This document shows, piece after piece, positions 24,494-34,616 of a stretch of DNA of 64,000 nt (its first letter is position 1; each line of letters opens with the position of its first letter). Source of the DNA: an uncultured SAR116 cluster alpha proteobacterium (GTDB lineage: Bacteria; Pseudomonadota; Alphaproteobacteria; Puniceispirillales; Marisalimonadaceae); the NCBI GenBank assembly GCA_902625215.1, contig CACOAO010000001.1:62001-126000 (forward strand), read 5' to 3'. A program made the translations under genes and the position numbers. Under the pieces are notes generated by a model, which worked only from the letters and a program-made list of their open reading frames with translations, had not been told where the DNA came from and made no database searches.

Positions 24494-25318
24494 ATGGCAT
24501 TAAAACAGTTCAAACCGAATACGCCTGGGCAAAGAGGCTTAGTTTTAATTGATAAGTCTGATCTTTTTAAAGGTAAGCCTATAAAAAAGTTAACTGAAGG
24601 CCTAAACAAATCAGGTGGTAGGAATAATTCTGGTAAAATAACTATGTGGCAACGTGGAGGAGGTCATAAAAGGCGTTATAGAATTATAGATTTCAAAAGA
24701 ACAAAAATAGATGTTGTTGGTTCAGTAGAACGTATAGAATATGATCCAAATAGATCAGCTTACATAGCTTTAATAAAATATGAAGATAATGAGTTAAGGT
24801 ATATTATCGCTCCGCAAAGGTTGAAATTAGGTGATAGAGTAGTATCAGCAAAAAAAGCCGATATTAAACCCGGAAACTGTATGCCACTTTCGGCGGTACC
24901 AGTAGGTACCTTAGTTCATAATGTTGAATTAAAACCTGGAAAGGGAGGTCAAATTGCGCGATCAGCTGGTTCATATGTGCAAATAATTGGAAAAGATTTG
25001 TCATATTCAATTTTAAGATTAACTTCTGGCGAAGTACGGCTGGTTTTATCTTCTTGTTTATGTACTATTGGTGCTGTTTCAAATCAAGATAATCAAAATA
25101 TAAATTTAGGAAAGGCTGGTCGAAATAGATGGTTAGGAAAAAGACCTTCAGTTAGAGGCGTTGCAATGAACCCTGTTGATCATCCACATGGTGGTGGAGA
25201 AGGTAGAACTTCAGGTGGTAGACACCCGGTCACTCCTTGGGGAAAACCAACAAAAGGTTATAGGACAAGGAATAACAAGAGAACTGACAAATTCATAATA
25301 AGAAGAAGAAAAGTATAG
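24494..25318 (+). CDS. rplB: 50S ribosomal protein L2
   Basis: L2 is needed for subunit joining and peptidyl-transferase assembly. The 274-residue protein contains [20 protein letters not shown] and, near the C-terminus, [20 protein letters not shown] with the histidine implicated in activity, then the basic tail [12 protein letters not shown]. Length and start are standard for the family. Confidence 0.98.
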   Translation: MALKQFKPNTPGQRGLVLIDKSDLFKGKPIKKLTEGLNKSGGRNNSGKITMWQRGGGHKRRYRIIDFKRTKIDVVGSVERIEYDPNRSAYIALIKYEDNELRYIIAPQRLKLGDRVVSAKKADIKPGNCMPLSAVPVGTLVHNVELKPGKGGQIARSAGSYVQIIGKDLSYSILRLTSGEVRLVLSSCLCTIGAVSNQDNQNINLGKAGRNRWLGKRPSVRGVAMNPVDHPHGGGEGRTSGGRHPVTPWGKPTKGYRTRNNKRTDKFIIRRRKV

Positions 25319-25328
25319 GGTAAACATT

Positions 25329-25604
25329 ATGTCAAGATCTATATGGAAAGGTCCATTTGTGGATGGTTATTTGCTAAAGAAAGCAGAAGTCGCCAGAAAT
25401 TCTGGTAGAAATGATGTTATAAAAACATGGTCAAGGAGATCAACTGTAATGCCACAATTTGTTGGTCTTACATTTGGTGTTTACAACGGAAAAAAATTTA
25501 TACCCGTTACAATAACTGAAGCTATGGTGGGGCATAAATTAGGTGAATTTTCACCTACTAGAACATATTATGGTCATACTGCAGACAAAAAGTCTAAGCG
25601 ATAG
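25329..25604 (+). CDS. rpsS: 30S ribosomal protein S19
   Basis: S19 lies in the 30S head near the A site. The 91-residue protein shows [35 protein letters not shown] and [16 protein letters not shown], the family signature. It is ten bases after rplB and eight before rplV, in the conserved S10 order. Confidence 0.98.
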   Translation: MSRSIWKGPFVDGYLLKKAEVARNSGRNDVIKTWSRRSTVMPQFVGLTFGVYNGKKFIPVTITEAMVGHKLGEFSPTRTYYGHTADKKSKR

Positions 25605-25612
25605 GAGTTAAA

Positions 25613-25990
25613 ATGGGTAGAGAAAAAAATAAGCGCAGAGAATTAGACAATGAGGCAAAAGTTGTGATTAAAAATATAAGAGTGAGCCCGCAGAAACTAA
25701 ATCTTGTGGCACAAATGATAAGAAAAGAATCTGCATCTAAAGCTATATCTATTTTACAATTTTCAAGAAGAAGAATTTCTGAGGTTGTTGAAAAAGCCCT
25801 GAGATCAGCAATTGCAAATGCTGAAAATAATCATTCATTGGACATAGATAAACTAGTTGTTAAAGAAGCTTATGTTGGTAAAGGTTTAGTCATGAAGCGT
25901 TTTCATGCTCGTGCTAGAGGACGTGGTGCCAAAATTATCAAACCATTTTCTCATTTAACTATTCTATTATCTGAACAGGAAGGTAGCTAA
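25613..25990 (+). CDS. rplV: 50S ribosomal protein L22
   Basis: L22 contacts all 23S domains and its loop lines the exit tunnel. The 125-residue protein has [32 protein letters not shown] and the basic hairpin [14 protein letters not shown]. The start follows TAGGAG. rpsC starts one base after its stop. Confidence 0.98.
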   Translation: MGREKNKRRELDNEAKVVIKNIRVSPQKLNLVAQMIRKESASKAISILQFSRRRISEVVEKALRSAIANAENNHSLDIDKLVVKEAYVGKGLVMKRFHARARGRGAKIIKPFSHLTILLSEQEGS

Positions 25991-25991
25991 A

Positions 25992-26690
25992 ATGGGTCAA
26001 AAAACACAACCAATAGGCTTTAGACTCGGTATCAATAGGACCTGGGATTCGAGATGGTTTGGTGGAAAATCATATGGAGATTTACTTCATCAAGATATTG
26101 AGTTAAGAAAATATTTATTTGAAAAGCTTAAGGCCGCGGCTGTTAGTAAAATCGTCATTGAGAGGCCAGCTGGTAGAGCAAGAATTTCTATTTATGCTGG
26201 AAGACCTGGCTTAGTAATAGGAAAAAAAGGTCAAGATATTGAAACCCTTAAAAATACATTAAGCAAAAGAATAAATGCTGAAGTTAGTCTTAACATTATC
26301 GAAATAAGAAAACCAGAACTTGACGCAAAGTTAGTAGCTGATGGTATTGCTCAGCAGCTTGAACGAAGAGTTGCTTTCAGAAGAGCTATGAAAAGAGCTG
26401 TGCAAGCCGCGATTAGATTAGGAGCTGAAGGTGTAAGAATTAATTGTGCAGGCAGACTCGGAGGCGCTGAGATAGCTAGAACAGAGTGGTATAGAGAAGG
26501 AAGGGTGCCACTACATACTTTAAGAGCAGATGTTGATTATGGTGAAGCAACTGCATTTACTACGTATGGTGCTACTGGAATAAAAGTATGGATTTTTAAA
26601 GGAGAAGTTATGGAGCATGATCCTATGGCACAAGATAAAAAAATGGGAAATGCTAAAGGTTCCAACATGAAAACATTGGACCAGGGGTAA
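25992..26690 (+). CDS. rpsC: 30S ribosomal protein S3
   Basis: S3 is part of the mRNA entry channel. The 232-residue protein begins [20 protein letters not shown], has a KH domain with [15 protein letters not shown] (about residues 75-90) and the C-terminal [21 protein letters not shown] short lysine- and methionine-containing tail ends it. rplP follows three bases later. Confidence 0.98.
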   Translation: MGQKTQPIGFRLGINRTWDSRWFGGKSYGDLLHQDIELRKYLFEKLKAAAVSKIVIERPAGRARISIYAGRPGLVIGKKGQDIETLKNTLSKRINAEVSLNIIEIRKPELDAKLVADGIAQQLERRVAFRRAMKRAVQAAIRLGAEGVRINCAGRLGGAEIARTEWYREGRVPLHTLRADVDYGEATAFTTYGATGIKVWIFKGEVMEHDPMAQDKKMGNAKGSNMKTLDQG

Positions 26691-26693
26691 ATT

Positions 26694-27107
26694 ATGTTAC
26701 AGCCAAAAAGAACAAAATTTAGAAAAGCTCATAAAGGTAGGATACATGGATTAGCTAAAGGTGGAACTAAGCTTAATTTTGGTTCGTTTGGATTAAAAGC
26801 TATACAACCAGAAAGGGTTACAGCTAGACAAATTGAGGCTGCTAGAAGAGCTATAACAAGACATCTCCGTCGAGCTGGTAGAGTTTGGATTAGAGTATTT
26901 CCTGATGTTCCTGTCTCTAGTAAACCGGCGGAAGTAAGGATGGGTAAGGGTAAAGGTTCTCCTGAATATTGGATATGTAGGGTTAAACCTGGAAAAATAA
27001 TGTTTGAACTTGATGGTGTTTCTGAAACAGCAGCTAATGAGGCTCTAAGCTTAGCTGCTGCTAAATTACCAATGCATACTAAAGTCGTTAAAAGATTAGG
27101 TGAATAA
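26694..27107 (+). CDS. rplP: 50S ribosomal protein L16
   Basis: L16 helps position A-site tRNA. The 137-residue protein has [16 protein letters not shown], then [18 protein letters not shown] and the block [20 protein letters not shown]. All are standard. It is three bases downstream of rpsC and 14 upstream of rpmC. Confidence 0.98.
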   Translation: MLQPKRTKFRKAHKGRIHGLAKGGTKLNFGSFGLKAIQPERVTARQIEAARRAITRHLRRAGRVWIRVFPDVPVSSKPAEVRMGKGKGSPEYWICRVKPGKIMFELDGVSETAANEALSLAAAKLPMHTKVVKRLGE

Positions 27108-27121
27108 TCGGAGATATTTAA

Positions 27122-27316
27122 ATGGCAAAATATAAGCCCAAAGATTTGATAACAAAAACTACTGATGAGTTGAAAGATCAGTTAAAGCTCCTAAGGAAGG
27201 AACAGTTTAATCTTAGGTTTCAAATTAGTAACGGTCAAAACGAAAATCCTGCAAGATTTAAACTTATTAGAAGAGAAATAGCTTGTATTAAAACAATTTT
27301 GAACAATGTTGTTTGA
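27122..27316 (+). CDS. rpmC: 50S ribosomal protein L29
   Basis: L29 is a small helical protein at the tunnel exit. The 64-residue frame contains TTDELKDQLKLLRKEQFNLRF and the ARFKLIRREIACIKT helix typical of L29. The ribosome binding site is GGAGAT. rpsQ follows after 26 bases, in conserved order. Confidence 0.95.
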   Translation: MAKYKPKDLITKTTDELKDQLKLLRKEQFNLRFQISNGQNENPARFKLIRREIACIKTILNNVV

Positions 27317-27342
27317 AAATAAATTAAAGGAAATTAAATATT

Positions 27343-27570
27343 ATGCCAAAAAGAATCCTAACAGGAAAAGTTACAAGTAACAAGGCTGACAAAACTATTA
27401 CAGTATTAGTTGAAAGAAAAATAATGCATCCGATGTATAGAAAATTTGTGACAAAATCAAAAAAATTTGCAGCTCATGATAATGAAAACAAATTTAAGGT
27501 TGGAGATATTGTGAATATAAGAGAATGCACCCCTATTTCAAAAAATAAGCGTTTTGAAGTTATATACTAA
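27343..27570 (+). CDS. rpsQ: 30S ribosomal protein S17
   Basis: S17 is an OB-fold primary 16S-binding protein. The 75-residue protein contains [38 protein letters not shown] and [18 protein letters not shown], an unambiguous family match. Confidence 0.97.
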   Translation: MPKRILTGKVTSNKADKTITVLVERKIMHPMYRKFVTKSKKFAAHDNENKFKVGDIVNIRECTPISKNKRFEVIY

Positions 27571-27590
27571 ATAATTGCTGGAGACATAAT

Positions 27591-27959
27591 ATGATACAAA
27601 TGCAAAGCAATCTTGATGTGGCAGACAATTCAGGTGCTAGAAGAGTTCAATGCATCAAAGTTTTAGGTGGATCTGGTAGAAAAACTGCTGCGGTAGGTGA
27701 TGTAATTGTTGTTTCTATTAAAGAGGCAATACCGAGAGGTCGAGTTAAAAAAGGTGATGTTCACAGAGCTGTAATTGTTAGAACCTCTAAAGAGGTAAGA
27801 AGAAATGACGGCACCTGTATAAGATTTGATAAAAATGCAGCTGTTTTAGTTAATAAAAGTAATGAACCTATCGGAACCCGAATATTTGGCCCAGTTACAC
27901 GTGAACTTCGAAGTAGAAAATTTATGAAAATTGTATCACTTGCACCGGAGGTCTTGTAA
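27591..27959 (+). CDS. rplN: 50S ribosomal protein L14
   Basis: L14 takes part in intersubunit bridges. The 122-residue protein begins [20 protein letters not shown] and contains [15 protein letters not shown] and the C-terminal REL(R)[15 protein letters not shown] region. It heads the spc gene group. Its TAA stop shares one base with the rplX start codon. Confidence 0.98.
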   Translation: MIQMQSNLDVADNSGARRVQCIKVLGGSGRKTAAVGDVIVVSIKEAIPRGRVKKGDVHRAVIVRTSKEVRRNDGTCIRFDKNAAVLVNKSNEPIGTRIFGPVTRELRSRKFMKIVSLAPEVL

Positions 27960-28279
27960 TGAATAAGAAATTTAAAATAAAAACTGGTGATACAGTAATC
28001 GTAATTGCCGGAAAAGATAAAGGTAAAACTGGTAATGTTACCTCTATAATAAAATCCAAAGATAGAGTGATAATTGATGGTATTAATATTGTTAAACGAC
28101 ATAAAAAAGCTACTCAAGAAAGTCCTGGTAAAATTGAAGAAAGAGAAGCATCGATTCATATTTCTAATGTTGCCCACATTGACCCTGAGAATGGAAAAGC
28201 TACTAGAGTTAAATATGAATTTAAAGACGATGTTAAAAGAAGATTATCAGTTGTATCTGGATCATTGTTAGATAAGTAA
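27959..28279 (+). CDS. rplX: 50S ribosomal protein L24
   Basis: L24 initiates 50S assembly. The 106-residue protein carries a KOW motif ([18 protein letters not shown], residues 7-24 approximately) and the [12 protein letters not shown] segment. Its ATG overlaps the rplN stop by one base, so translation is probably coupled. Confidence 0.97.
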   Translation: MNKKFKIKTGDTVIVIAGKDKGKTGNVTSIIKSKDRVIIDGINIVKRHKKATQESPGKIEEREASIHISNVAHIDPENGKATRVKYEFKDDVKRRLSVVSGSLLDK

Positions 28280-28292
28280 TTTGGAGCTTAAA

Positions 28293-28835
28293 ATGAAAGT
28301 AAGGTTACAGGAAAAATATAAAAATGAAATTACAGCTAAACTAAAAGATAAGTTTAAATATAAAAATGACCTTGAAGTACCTAAGCTTGAAAAGGTTATA
28401 ATAAATATGGGGGTTGGTGAAGCTGTTAAAGATGGTAAAAAGATAGATATAGCTGTTAATGAATTAGCTGCAATTTCAGGTCAAAAGCCTGTTATAACAA
28501 AATCAAAGAAAGCCAATGCAAGTTTCAAACTTAGAGTAGGCATGCCAATAGGTGTAAAAGTAACCCTTAGAAAAAATAAAATGTATGAATTTGTAGATAG
28601 GTTTGTAAATATTGCTCTACCCAGAGTAAGAGATTTTAGGGGCGTGAATCCAAAAAGTTTCGATGGTAATGGTAATTACGCACTTGGATTAAAAGAGCAG
28701 TTTGTGTTTCCAGAAATTGAATATGACAATGTAGATTCAGTCAGAGGAATGGACATAATATTTGTAACTTCTGCTAAAACAGATGAAGAAGCTAAGGAGT
28801 TGTTAAACGGGTTTGATTTCCCTTTCAACAGATAA
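28293..28835 (+). CDS. rplE: 50S ribosomal protein L5
   Basis: L5 binds 5S rRNA and the P-site tRNA elbow. From ATG 28293 it has 180 residues: [13 protein letters not shown], then [13 protein letters not shown], the [18 protein letters not shown] block and [15 protein letters not shown] at the end. A frame-extended TTG at 28281 is rejected because it contains the GGAG ribosome binding site of the real start. Confidence 0.97.
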   Translation: MKVRLQEKYKNEITAKLKDKFKYKNDLEVPKLEKVIINMGVGEAVKDGKKIDIAVNELAAISGQKPVITKSKKANASFKLRVGMPIGVKVTLRKNKMYEFVDRFVNIALPRVRDFRGVNPKSFDGNGNYALGLKEQFVFPEIEYDNVDSVRGMDIIFVTSAKTDEEAKELLNGFDFPFNR

Positions 28836-28856
28836 TAATTTAATAAGGAGATATAG

Positions 28857-29162
28857 ATGGCAAAAAAAAGTGCTATCCAAAAAAACTTAAATAAAGAAAA
28901 GCAAGTTAAAAAAAATAAATTGAGAAGAGATCGTTTAAAAGCTATATGCTGTGATAGATCCCTACCTATAGAACAGCGCTTTGAAGCTCAACTAAAACTC
29001 TCTGAAATGCCACGAAATGGCGCTAAAGTTAGATTAAGAAACAGATGTTTAATTACTGGTAGACCACGTGGATATTACAGAAAAGTAAAAATGTCACGAA
29101 TAGCTCTAAGAGAACTAGCTTTATCTGGTCAAATACCAGGTATGGTAAAATCAAGTTGGTAG
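28857..29162 (+). CDS. rpsN: 30S ribosomal protein S14 (zinc-independent form)
   Basis: S14 lies in the 30S head. The 101-residue length and the lack of paired CxxC motifs identify the long, zinc-free form. It has the conserved LPRNGAK-like [26 protein letters not shown] and the C-terminal [11 protein letters not shown]. The start follows AAGGAGA. Confidence 0.97.
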   Translation: MAKKSAIQKNLNKEKQVKKNKLRRDRLKAICCDRSLPIEQRFEAQLKLSEMPRNGAKVRLRNRCLITGRPRGYYRKVKMSRIALRELALSGQIPGMVKSSW

Positions 29163-29175
29163 AAAGGTATTAATT

Positions 29176-29574
29176 ATGTCAATGAGTGATACACTTGGAG
29201 ATATGTTGACGAGAATTAGAAATGGTCAGTCAGCTAATAAATCTGTTGTTGAAGCGCCTGCTTCAAGGTTTAGAGCAAATGTGTTAGACGTGCTAAAAAG
29301 GGAAGGTTATATTAGAAATTTTTCCAAATTTGAAAAGCGTCCCGGTATACATGAATTTAAAATTGAACTAAAATATTACGAAGGTAAACCAGTAATAAGT
29401 GAAATTAAAAGAGTATCGACCCCTGGAAGACGAGTATACTCTGGAATTAATAATTTACCTAGGACTTATAATGGTCTTGGTATATCAATTCTTTCAACTC
29501 CAAGAGGTGTTATGAGCGATAATGAAGCCAGGGCAGCTCATGTTGGTGGTGAAGTTCTTTTTCAAGTATTTTAG
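29176..29574 (+). CDS. rpsH: 30S ribosomal protein S8
   Basis: S8 binds the central domain of 16S rRNA and in E. coli represses the spc operon. The 132-residue protein contains [25 protein letters not shown] and the C-terminal block [25 protein letters not shown] allows a second start at 29182. I keep 29176, eight bases after AGG. Confidence 0.97.
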   Translation: MSMSDTLGDMLTRIRNGQSANKSVVEAPASRFRANVLDVLKREGYIRNFSKFEKRPGIHEFKIELKYYEGKPVISEIKRVSTPGRRVYSGINNLPRTYNGLGISILSTPRGVMSDNEARAAHVGGEVLFQVF

Positions 29575-29584
29575 GAGTATATTA

Positions 29585-30121
29585 ATGTCAAGAGTTGGCC
29601 AATCCGTTATTAAAATCCCTGATGGTGTTGAAGTAAAAAGAGAGGATAATAAATTCATAGTTAAAGGATCTAAGGGCGAATTAACAGCTCCACTACTAGA
29701 TCATATAATAGAAGTTAAAATTGATCAAAAAGAAATCAAATTAGACCTTACAGACAAAAATTCCCGAAATAAGGCGATTTGGGGTACGACTAGAGCACTG
29801 ATTAATAATGCTATCCAGGGTGTTAGTTCTGGCTTTGAAAAAGAGATGGAGATTGTTGGAGTTGGTTATAGAGGGTCTCTTCAAGGAAAGAAATTAACCC
29901 TTAACCTTGGTTTAAGTCATCCAGTCGAAATTGAGGTGCCAGATTACATTAGCATTAAGATGGATGGCAATACAAAATTTACTATATCAAGTGCGGACAA
30001 ACAAAAATTAGGAGAGTTTGCTGCAATGGTTAGATCGAAGAGACCCCCAGAACCATTTAAGGGTAAAGGAATACGCTACAGTAAAGAATTTATTTTAAGA
30101 AAAGAAGGTAAAAAGAAATAG
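29585..30121 (+). CDS. rplF: 50S ribosomal protein L6
   Basis: L6 lies near the factor-binding site. Starting at ATG 29585, the 178-residue protein reads [17 protein letters not shown] and contains two L6 repeats and the C-terminal signature [20 protein letters not shown] at 29574-29577 supports this start. An upstream in-frame ATG at 29522 lies deep inside rpsH and would add 21 unrelated residues. Confidence 0.97.
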   Translation: MSRVGQSVIKIPDGVEVKREDNKFIVKGSKGELTAPLLDHIIEVKIDQKEIKLDLTDKNSRNKAIWGTTRALINNAIQGVSSGFEKEMEIVGVGYRGSLQGKKLTLNLGLSHPVEIEVPDYISIKMDGNTKFTISSADKQKLGEFAAMVRSKRPPEPFKGKGIRYSKEFILRKEGKKK

Positions 30122-30129
30122 AGGTTATA

Positions 30130-30492
30130 ATGGGCAAATTGATATCTTTACATAATAAGAGAAAGCAAAGAAATAGAAAAGCTTTGAAAAGCAAATCTAA
30201 TGGTAAATTGAGATTATCAGTTTTTAGATCTAGCAAGCACATTTATGGACAGATAATAGATGATCTGAATGGAGTTACTGTAACATCTGCTTCTAGTTTG
30301 GAAACTAATATTAAAAAACAATACAAGAATTGTGGTACTAAAGAAGTTGCAACTATCGTTGGAAAGTTAATAGCAGAAAAAGCCATAAAAAAAGGTATTA
30401 AGAATGTAATTTTCGATAGAGGAGGATACATTTATCATGGAAGGATCAAGAACTTAGCCGAAGCAGCTAGAGATGGTGGCTTAATATTTTAG
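30130..30492 (+). CDS. rplR: 50S ribosomal protein L18
   Basis: L18 binds 5S rRNA with L5 and L25. The 120-residue protein has [19 protein letters not shown], the [14 protein letters not shown] helix and [22 protein letters not shown] in parts, an unmistakable match. It is eight bases after rplF and nine before rpsE. Confidence 0.97.
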   Translation: MGKLISLHNKRKQRNRKALKSKSNGKLRLSVFRSSKHIYGQIIDDLNGVTVTSASSLETNIKKQYKNCGTKEVATIVGKLIAEKAIKKGIKNVIFDRGGYIYHGRIKNLAEAARDGGLIF

Positions 30493-30501
30493 GGGTAAAT
30501 A

Positions 30502-31050
30502 ATGTCAAGAATTGAAAAACAGGATAAAAAAAATAACAAAGATGATACGGAATTAATTGATAAGTTAGTTGGTATCAACAGAGTTGCAAAAGTTGTAAAG
30601 GGTGGAAGACGATTCGGTTTTGCTGCACTTGTTGTTGTTGGAGACCAAAGAGGTAAAGTCGGTTTTGGAACGGGTAAAGCAAAAGAAGTACCAGAAGCTA
30701 TAAAAAAAGCTACTGATGATGCAAAAAAAAACATGGTAAAAGTTCCTCTGAAAGAAGGAAGAACATTGCATCATGATATGAAAGGACATTTTGGTGCTGG
30801 TAAGGTAGTGCTTAGGACTGCTCCTTCTGGAACGGGTATTATTGCAGGTGGTCCAATGAGAGCTGTTTTTGAGACATTAGGTGTGCAAGATGTTGTAGCA
30901 AAATCTATTGGCACATCTAATCCTCATAATATGATAAAAGCAACTTTTGATGCTTTTTCGTCAATGAATTCGCCAAGAAATATAGCAAATAAGAGAGGTA
31001 GAAAAGTTGCTGAAATTTTTGGAAAAAAACTAATATCAGATACAGCTTAA
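30502..31050 (+). CDS. rpsE: 30S ribosomal protein S5
   Basis: S5 is part of the mRNA entry and fidelity centre. The 182-residue protein has the double-stranded-RNA-like N-terminal domain [20 protein letters not shown] and the C-terminal [16 protein letters not shown] with [17 protein letters not shown]. It is slightly longer than in E. coli owing to a lysine-rich N-terminal extension of about 18 residues. Confidence 0.97.
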   Translation: MSRIEKQDKKNNKDDTELIDKLVGINRVAKVVKGGRRFGFAALVVVGDQRGKVGFGTGKAKEVPEAIKKATDDAKKNMVKVPLKEGRTLHHDMKGHFGAGKVVLRTAPSGTGIIAGGPMRAVFETLGVQDVVAKSIGTSNPHNMIKATFDAFSSMNSPRNIANKRGRKVAEIFGKKLISDTA

Positions 31051-31076
31051 AATAATAATTTAAGTTAGGAATTAAA

Positions 31077-31262
31077 ATGTCAAATAAAAAAATAATTGTT
31101 GTAACGCAAATGAAAAGCCCAATTGGGAGACAATCATATCAGAGAAAAACATTGATTGGTCTAGGTTTAAATAAAATAGGTCGAAGTAGTAAATTAGAGG
31201 ATACACCCTCGATAAGGGGTATGATAAATAAGGTTAAACATCTGGTTGAAGTAAATTATTAG
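31077..31262 (+). CDS. rpmD: 50S ribosomal protein L30
   Basis: The 61-residue protein shows the L30 ferredoxin-like fold pattern: [20 protein letters not shown] followed by [20 protein letters not shown] and the final [11 protein letters not shown] strand. L30 is a peripheral 50S protein. It is in its normal place between rpsE and rplO. Confidence 0.95.
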   Translation: MSNKKIIVVTQMKSPIGRQSYQRKTLIGLGLNKIGRSSKLEDTPSIRGMINKVKHLVEVNY

Positions 31263-31288
31263 ATTTGTTTGCTAGGTAGGAGAATGTA

Positions 31289-31789
31289 ATGAGACTCAAT
31301 GAAATTAGAGACAATAAGGGTTCAACTAAACCTCGTAAAAGAATTGGTAGAGGTATTGGATCCGGAACTGGTAAAACCTCTGGAAAAGGTCATAAAGGTC
31401 AAAAATCAAGATCAGGTGTATCTATAAAAGGTTTTGAAGGTGGCCAAATGCCAATTCATAGACGCTTACCAAAAAGAGGCTTTACAAATATAAATCGTGT
31501 AAATTACATCGAATTAAATTTAGAAAAGATACAGAATCTAATTGATAGTAAGAAGATTGATCCCAAAAAAGCTATAAACCATAAAGTTCTACAAAGTTTA
31601 GGATTAATTAGATCTAAACAAGGAAAAATAAAACTTTTAGGAAAAGGAAGCATTAAAAGTAAAATAGACATAGAAGTTTCAGCTTCTTCTAAAACAGCAA
31701 AAGATAGTGTTGAAAAAATTGGTGGTTCAGTAGTAATTCTTGAAAAAAACAAAAGAACTACAAATCAAGATAATAAAACCGAGGTTTAA
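31289..31789 (+). CDS. rplO: 50S ribosomal protein L15
   Basis: L15 is a late assembly protein. The 166-residue protein starts [20 protein letters not shown], followed by the glycine- and lysine-rich [20 protein letters not shown] and [17 protein letters not shown]. The C-terminal tail is lysine- and asparagine-rich. secY starts three bases after its stop. Confidence 0.97.
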   Translation: MRLNEIRDNKGSTKPRKRIGRGIGSGTGKTSGKGHKGQKSRSGVSIKGFEGGQMPIHRRLPKRGFTNINRVNYIELNLEKIQNLIDSKKIDPKKAINHKVLQSLGLIRSKQGKIKLLGKGSIKSKIDIEVSASSKTAKDSVEKIGGSVVILEKNKRTTNQDNKTEV

Positions 31790-31792
31790 CTT

Positions 31793-33121
31793 ATGGCTAA
31801 TGAAAGTATGTTTGGTGTATTGGGTCAAGCTACCGAACTACGACAAAGAATATTATTTACACTTGGTGCTTTAATTGTATACAGGTTAGGTACTTACATA
31901 CCTGTACCTGGCATAAATGCAACTGCATTATCTGAAATAGTTAGTAATGCGAATAGTGGTGTTTTAGGTATGTTTAATATGTTTTCTGGGGGTGCTTTGG
32001 GCAGAATGACAATATTTGCTCTTACAATACTTCCATACATTTCAGCTGCAATTATCATGCAATTAATGACATCAATTTCTCCGCAAATGTCTCAACTTAA
32101 AAAAGAAGGTGAATCTGGAAGAAAGACTATAAACCAATACACAAGATATTTAACGGTTTTGCTTGCTACTATTCAAGCCTTTGGTTTCGCGGTTGCGTTA
32201 GAAGGAACATCAGGTCCGTCAGGGTCACTTGTAAATAATCCAGGTATATTTTTTAAAGTCACCACTGTGGTTACTTTGGTTGGTTCTGTAATGTTTTTAC
32301 TGTGGTTAGGAGAACAAATTACATCTAGAGGAATAGGTAATGGAGTATCTTTAATAATTTTTGCTGGTATTGTAGCCGAATTACCAAGAGCCTTAGCACA
32401 AATTTTGGAACAAGGAAGAACAGGTTCAATATCAACATTTCTTATAATTACGATTTTATTTCTTGCTATTGCAGTTATAATTTTCATTGTATTTATTGAG
32501 CGTTCACAAAGAAAAATAATTGTACAATATCCAAAAAGACAGATGGGAAACAAGATGTTTTCTGGTGATTCTTCACATTTACCTCTGAAAATAAATGTGC
32601 CTGGAGTTATACCCCCCATATTTGCTTCCGCTTTATTATTGTTGCCTACATCATTATCGTCTTTTTCTGGTTTAGATGGGAATAGTTCTGAATGGGTTTT
32701 AACACTAAATTCATACTTTGGGAGGGGTCAACCATTATATCTTGCAATTTACATAAGTCTTATAGTATTCTTTGCTTTTTTTTATACAGCTATAGTGTTT
32801 AACCCAGATGAAACGGCAGATAACCTTAAAAAAAATGGTGGTTATGTTCCGGGTATAAGACCAGGTCCTCCAACAGCAGATTACCTTGATTTTGTTTTGA
32901 CCAGACTAACGGCTATAGGCGCTACATATCTGGCTGCAGTTTGTATTTTGCCCGAGATTTTAATATCCAAATATTCTATTCCTTTTTATTTAGGTGGTAC
33001 GAGTTTATTAATTGTAGTTACAGTATCTATGGATACGGTATCGCAAGCTCAATCGCATTTAATTGCTCATAGATACTCAGGTTTAATTAAAAAAACAAAA
33101 TTACGGGGTGGAAGACGTTAA
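31793..33121 (+). CDS. secY: protein translocase subunit SecY
   Basis: SecY is the channel of the Sec translocon, acting with SecE (6485) and SecA. The 442-residue protein has ten predicted membrane helices, the N-terminal LGTYIPVPGI plug region, the signature FALTILPYISAAIIMQL, and cytoplasmic loops with RGIGNGVSLIIFAGI and GYVPGIRPGPPTADYL that contact SecA and ribosome. The stop TAA ends at 33121, directly before the adk ATG. Confidence 0.98.
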   Translation: MANESMFGVLGQATELRQRILFTLGALIVYRLGTYIPVPGINATALSEIVSNANSGVLGMFNMFSGGALGRMTIFALTILPYISAAIIMQLMTSISPQMSQLKKEGESGRKTINQYTRYLTVLLATIQAFGFAVALEGTSGPSGSLVNNPGIFFKVTTVVTLVGSVMFLLWLGEQITSRGIGNGVSLIIFAGIVAELPRALAQILEQGRTGSISTFLIITILFLAIAVIIFIVFIERSQRKIIVQYPKRQMGNKMFSGDSSHLPLKINVPGVIPPIFASALLLLPTSLSSFSGLDGNSSEWVLTLNSYFGRGQPLYLAIYISLIVFFAFFYTAIVFNPDETADNLKKNGGYVPGIRPGPPTADYLDFVLTRLTAIGATYLAAVCILPEILISKYSIPFYLGGTSLLIVVTVSMDTVSQAQSHLIAHRYSGLIKKTKLRGGRR

Positions 33122-33700
33122 ATGAAATTAATACTTTTCGGTCCACCAGGTGCAGGTAAGGGCACACAAGCAAAAATTATAATTAAGAAATATAATATTG
33201 TTCAAATTTCAACAGGAGATATGTTAAGGGAAGAAGTTAAATTAGAGACTGATCTTGGTTTAGCTGCGAAAGTCATTATGGACAAAGGTGATTTAGTTTC
33301 AGATGAAATTATAATGTCAATGATTGAAAAAAGAATTAAAAAACCCGATTGTAATAATGGTTTCATTCTTGATGGATTTCCAAGAACGTTAAAGCAAGCA
33401 GTTCATTTAGATGAGATATTAGATAGATTAAAAATAAAAATTGATACAGTTATCGAAATTAATGTTAATGAAGAACTTCTTTTAAAAAGAATAAAAAAAA
33501 GAGCTGCAGAGAGCGATGATTTAAGGGGTGATGACAATTCTAAAATTTTAAATAACAGAATTTCTGTATATAAAAAAGATACATTACCAGTTTTAGAATA
33601 TTATAAAAATTCAAATAAATTACATACTATAGATGGGATGCAAAATATAGAGCAAGTATCGAGGGATATTTTAAAAATATTGAGTTATTATAAAAGTTGA
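33122..33700 (+). CDS. adk: adenylate kinase, short-LID form
   Basis: Adenylate kinase interconverts ATP + AMP and two ADP. The 192-residue protein has the P-loop FGPPGAGKGTQA (residues 5-16), the AMP-binding ISTGDMLREEV and the DGFPRT motif (about residue 82). The LID is the short, zinc-free type, which accounts for the length. It begins immediately after secY with no gap, the order common in Alphaproteobacteria. Confidence 0.97.
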   Translation: MKLILFGPPGAGKGTQAKIIIKKYNIVQISTGDMLREEVKLETDLGLAAKVIMDKGDLVSDEIIMSMIEKRIKKPDCNNGFILDGFPRTLKQAVHLDEILDRLKIKIDTVIEINVNEELLLKRIKKRAAESDDLRGDDNSKILNNRISVYKKDTLPVLEYYKNSNKLHTIDGMQNIEQVSRDILKILSYYKS

Positions 33701-33724
33701 CTGTTATTCTTTTAACATTATAAT
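33697..33724 (+). promoter_or_regulatory. sigma70-type promoter of the alpha operon (rpsM)
   Basis: TTGACT (33697-33702) and a perfect TATAAT (33719-33724) are 16 bases apart, overlapping the adk stop codon. A start near 33731 would leave a leader of about 50 bases before rpsM. This is the largest gap inside the spc-alpha stretch, consistent with a new transcription unit. Confidence 0.75.
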
Positions 33725-33779
33725 TCTCGATCTGATTAAATATCAAATGGATCTAATTAAACTAAAAAAGGAGAAATAA

Positions 33780-34148
33780 GTGGCACGTATTGCAGGTGTT
33801 AATGTACCAACTAATAAGAGAGTGCTAGTCGCTCTGACATATGTCCATGGTATCGGTTTAACAAGTTCCAAAAGTATATGTAAAAAAGTTGGAGTTTCTG
33901 AAGATAAAAGGGTAAATAATTTGTCTGAGGATGAGCTTACAAAAATTAGAGACCTAATAGATACAGACTATATTGTAGAAGGTGATTTAAGAAGAAAAAC
34001 TTCAATGGATGTAAAAAGATATTTAGATCTTGGTTGTTTGAGAGGTTTAAGACACAGAAAAAATCTTCCTGTGAGGGGTCAAAGAACACATACAAATGCA
34101 AGAACTAGGAAGGGTCCTGCAAAAGCAATTGCAGGAAAAAAGAAATAA
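33780..34148 (+). CDS. rpsM: 30S ribosomal protein S13
   Basis: S13 makes intersubunit bridges in the 30S head. The 122-residue protein starts at GTG 33780 ([15 protein letters not shown]), with AAGGAG seven bases upstream. It contains [18 protein letters not shown] and the C-terminal [20 protein letters not shown] followed by [10 protein letters not shown]. It is first in the alpha operon; no rpmJ lies between secY and this gene. Confidence 0.97.
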   Translation: MARIAGVNVPTNKRVLVALTYVHGIGLTSSKSICKKVGVSEDKRVNNLSEDELTKIRDLIDTDYIVEGDLRRKTSMDVKRYLDLGCLRGLRHRKNLPVRGQRTHTNARTRKGPAKAIAGKKK

Positions 34149-34173
34149 TAGTTTTTAAGGAGAGCTTTATATA

Positions 34174-34569
34174 ATGGTTAAACAACCTAATCAAACAAGA
34201 ATACGTCGCAAAGAAAAAAAGAACGTTACTAATGCAGTTGCTCATGTTAATTCATCATTTAATAATACCGTTGTAACTATAACAGATATTCAAGGTAATG
34301 CTATTTCCTGGTCATCATCAGGTACAATGGGCTTTAAAGGTTCTAGAAAATCAACCCCATATGCCGCACAACTTGCCGCTGAAGATGCAGGTAAAAAAGC
34401 TTCAGAGCATGGTGTAAAAACTGTTGATATTCAAGTTCAAGGTCCAGGTTCAGGAAGAGAGTCAGCTTTAAGAGCGTTACAAACAATTGGTTTTCAGGTT
34501 AATTCTATAAGAGACGTTACACCTATTCCTCATAATGGGTGTAGACCTAAGAAACGTCGAAGAGTTTAG
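34174..34569 (+). CDS. rpsK: 30S ribosomal protein S11
   Basis: S11 is a platform protein near the E site. The 131-residue protein has [39 protein letters not shown] and the C-terminal [18 protein letters not shown], identifying it clearly. It is between rpsM and rpoA. Confidence 0.98.
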   Translation: MVKQPNQTRIRRKEKKNVTNAVAHVNSSFNNTVVTITDIQGNAISWSSSGTMGFKGSRKSTPYAAQLAAEDAGKKASEHGVKTVDIQVQGPGSGRESALRALQTIGFQVNSIRDVTPIPHNGCRPKKRRRV

Positions 34570-34616
34570 TAAACTATTTAGAATTAATAACCATTTATTA
34601 TTTATAGAGAGCAATC

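Noticed and set aside
27761-28177. 138-codon minus-strand frame across rplN and rplX
   Set aside because: It spans two genuine ribosomal protein genes in antisense and is rich in phenylalanine and asparagine as expected from reversed lysine and glutamate codons.
29522-29584. Upstream extension of rplF to 29522
   Set aside because: It would overlap rpsH by 53 bases and adds residues with no resemblance to L6; GGAG before ATG 29585 marks the true start.
32173-32619. 148-codon minus-strand open frame opposite secY
   Set aside because: Antisense to a well-conserved membrane protein; the translation shows no family motif and no start context.
33701-33779. rpmJ (L36) between secY/adk and rpsM
   Set aside because: No frame with the L36 cysteine-rich pattern is present in this gap.
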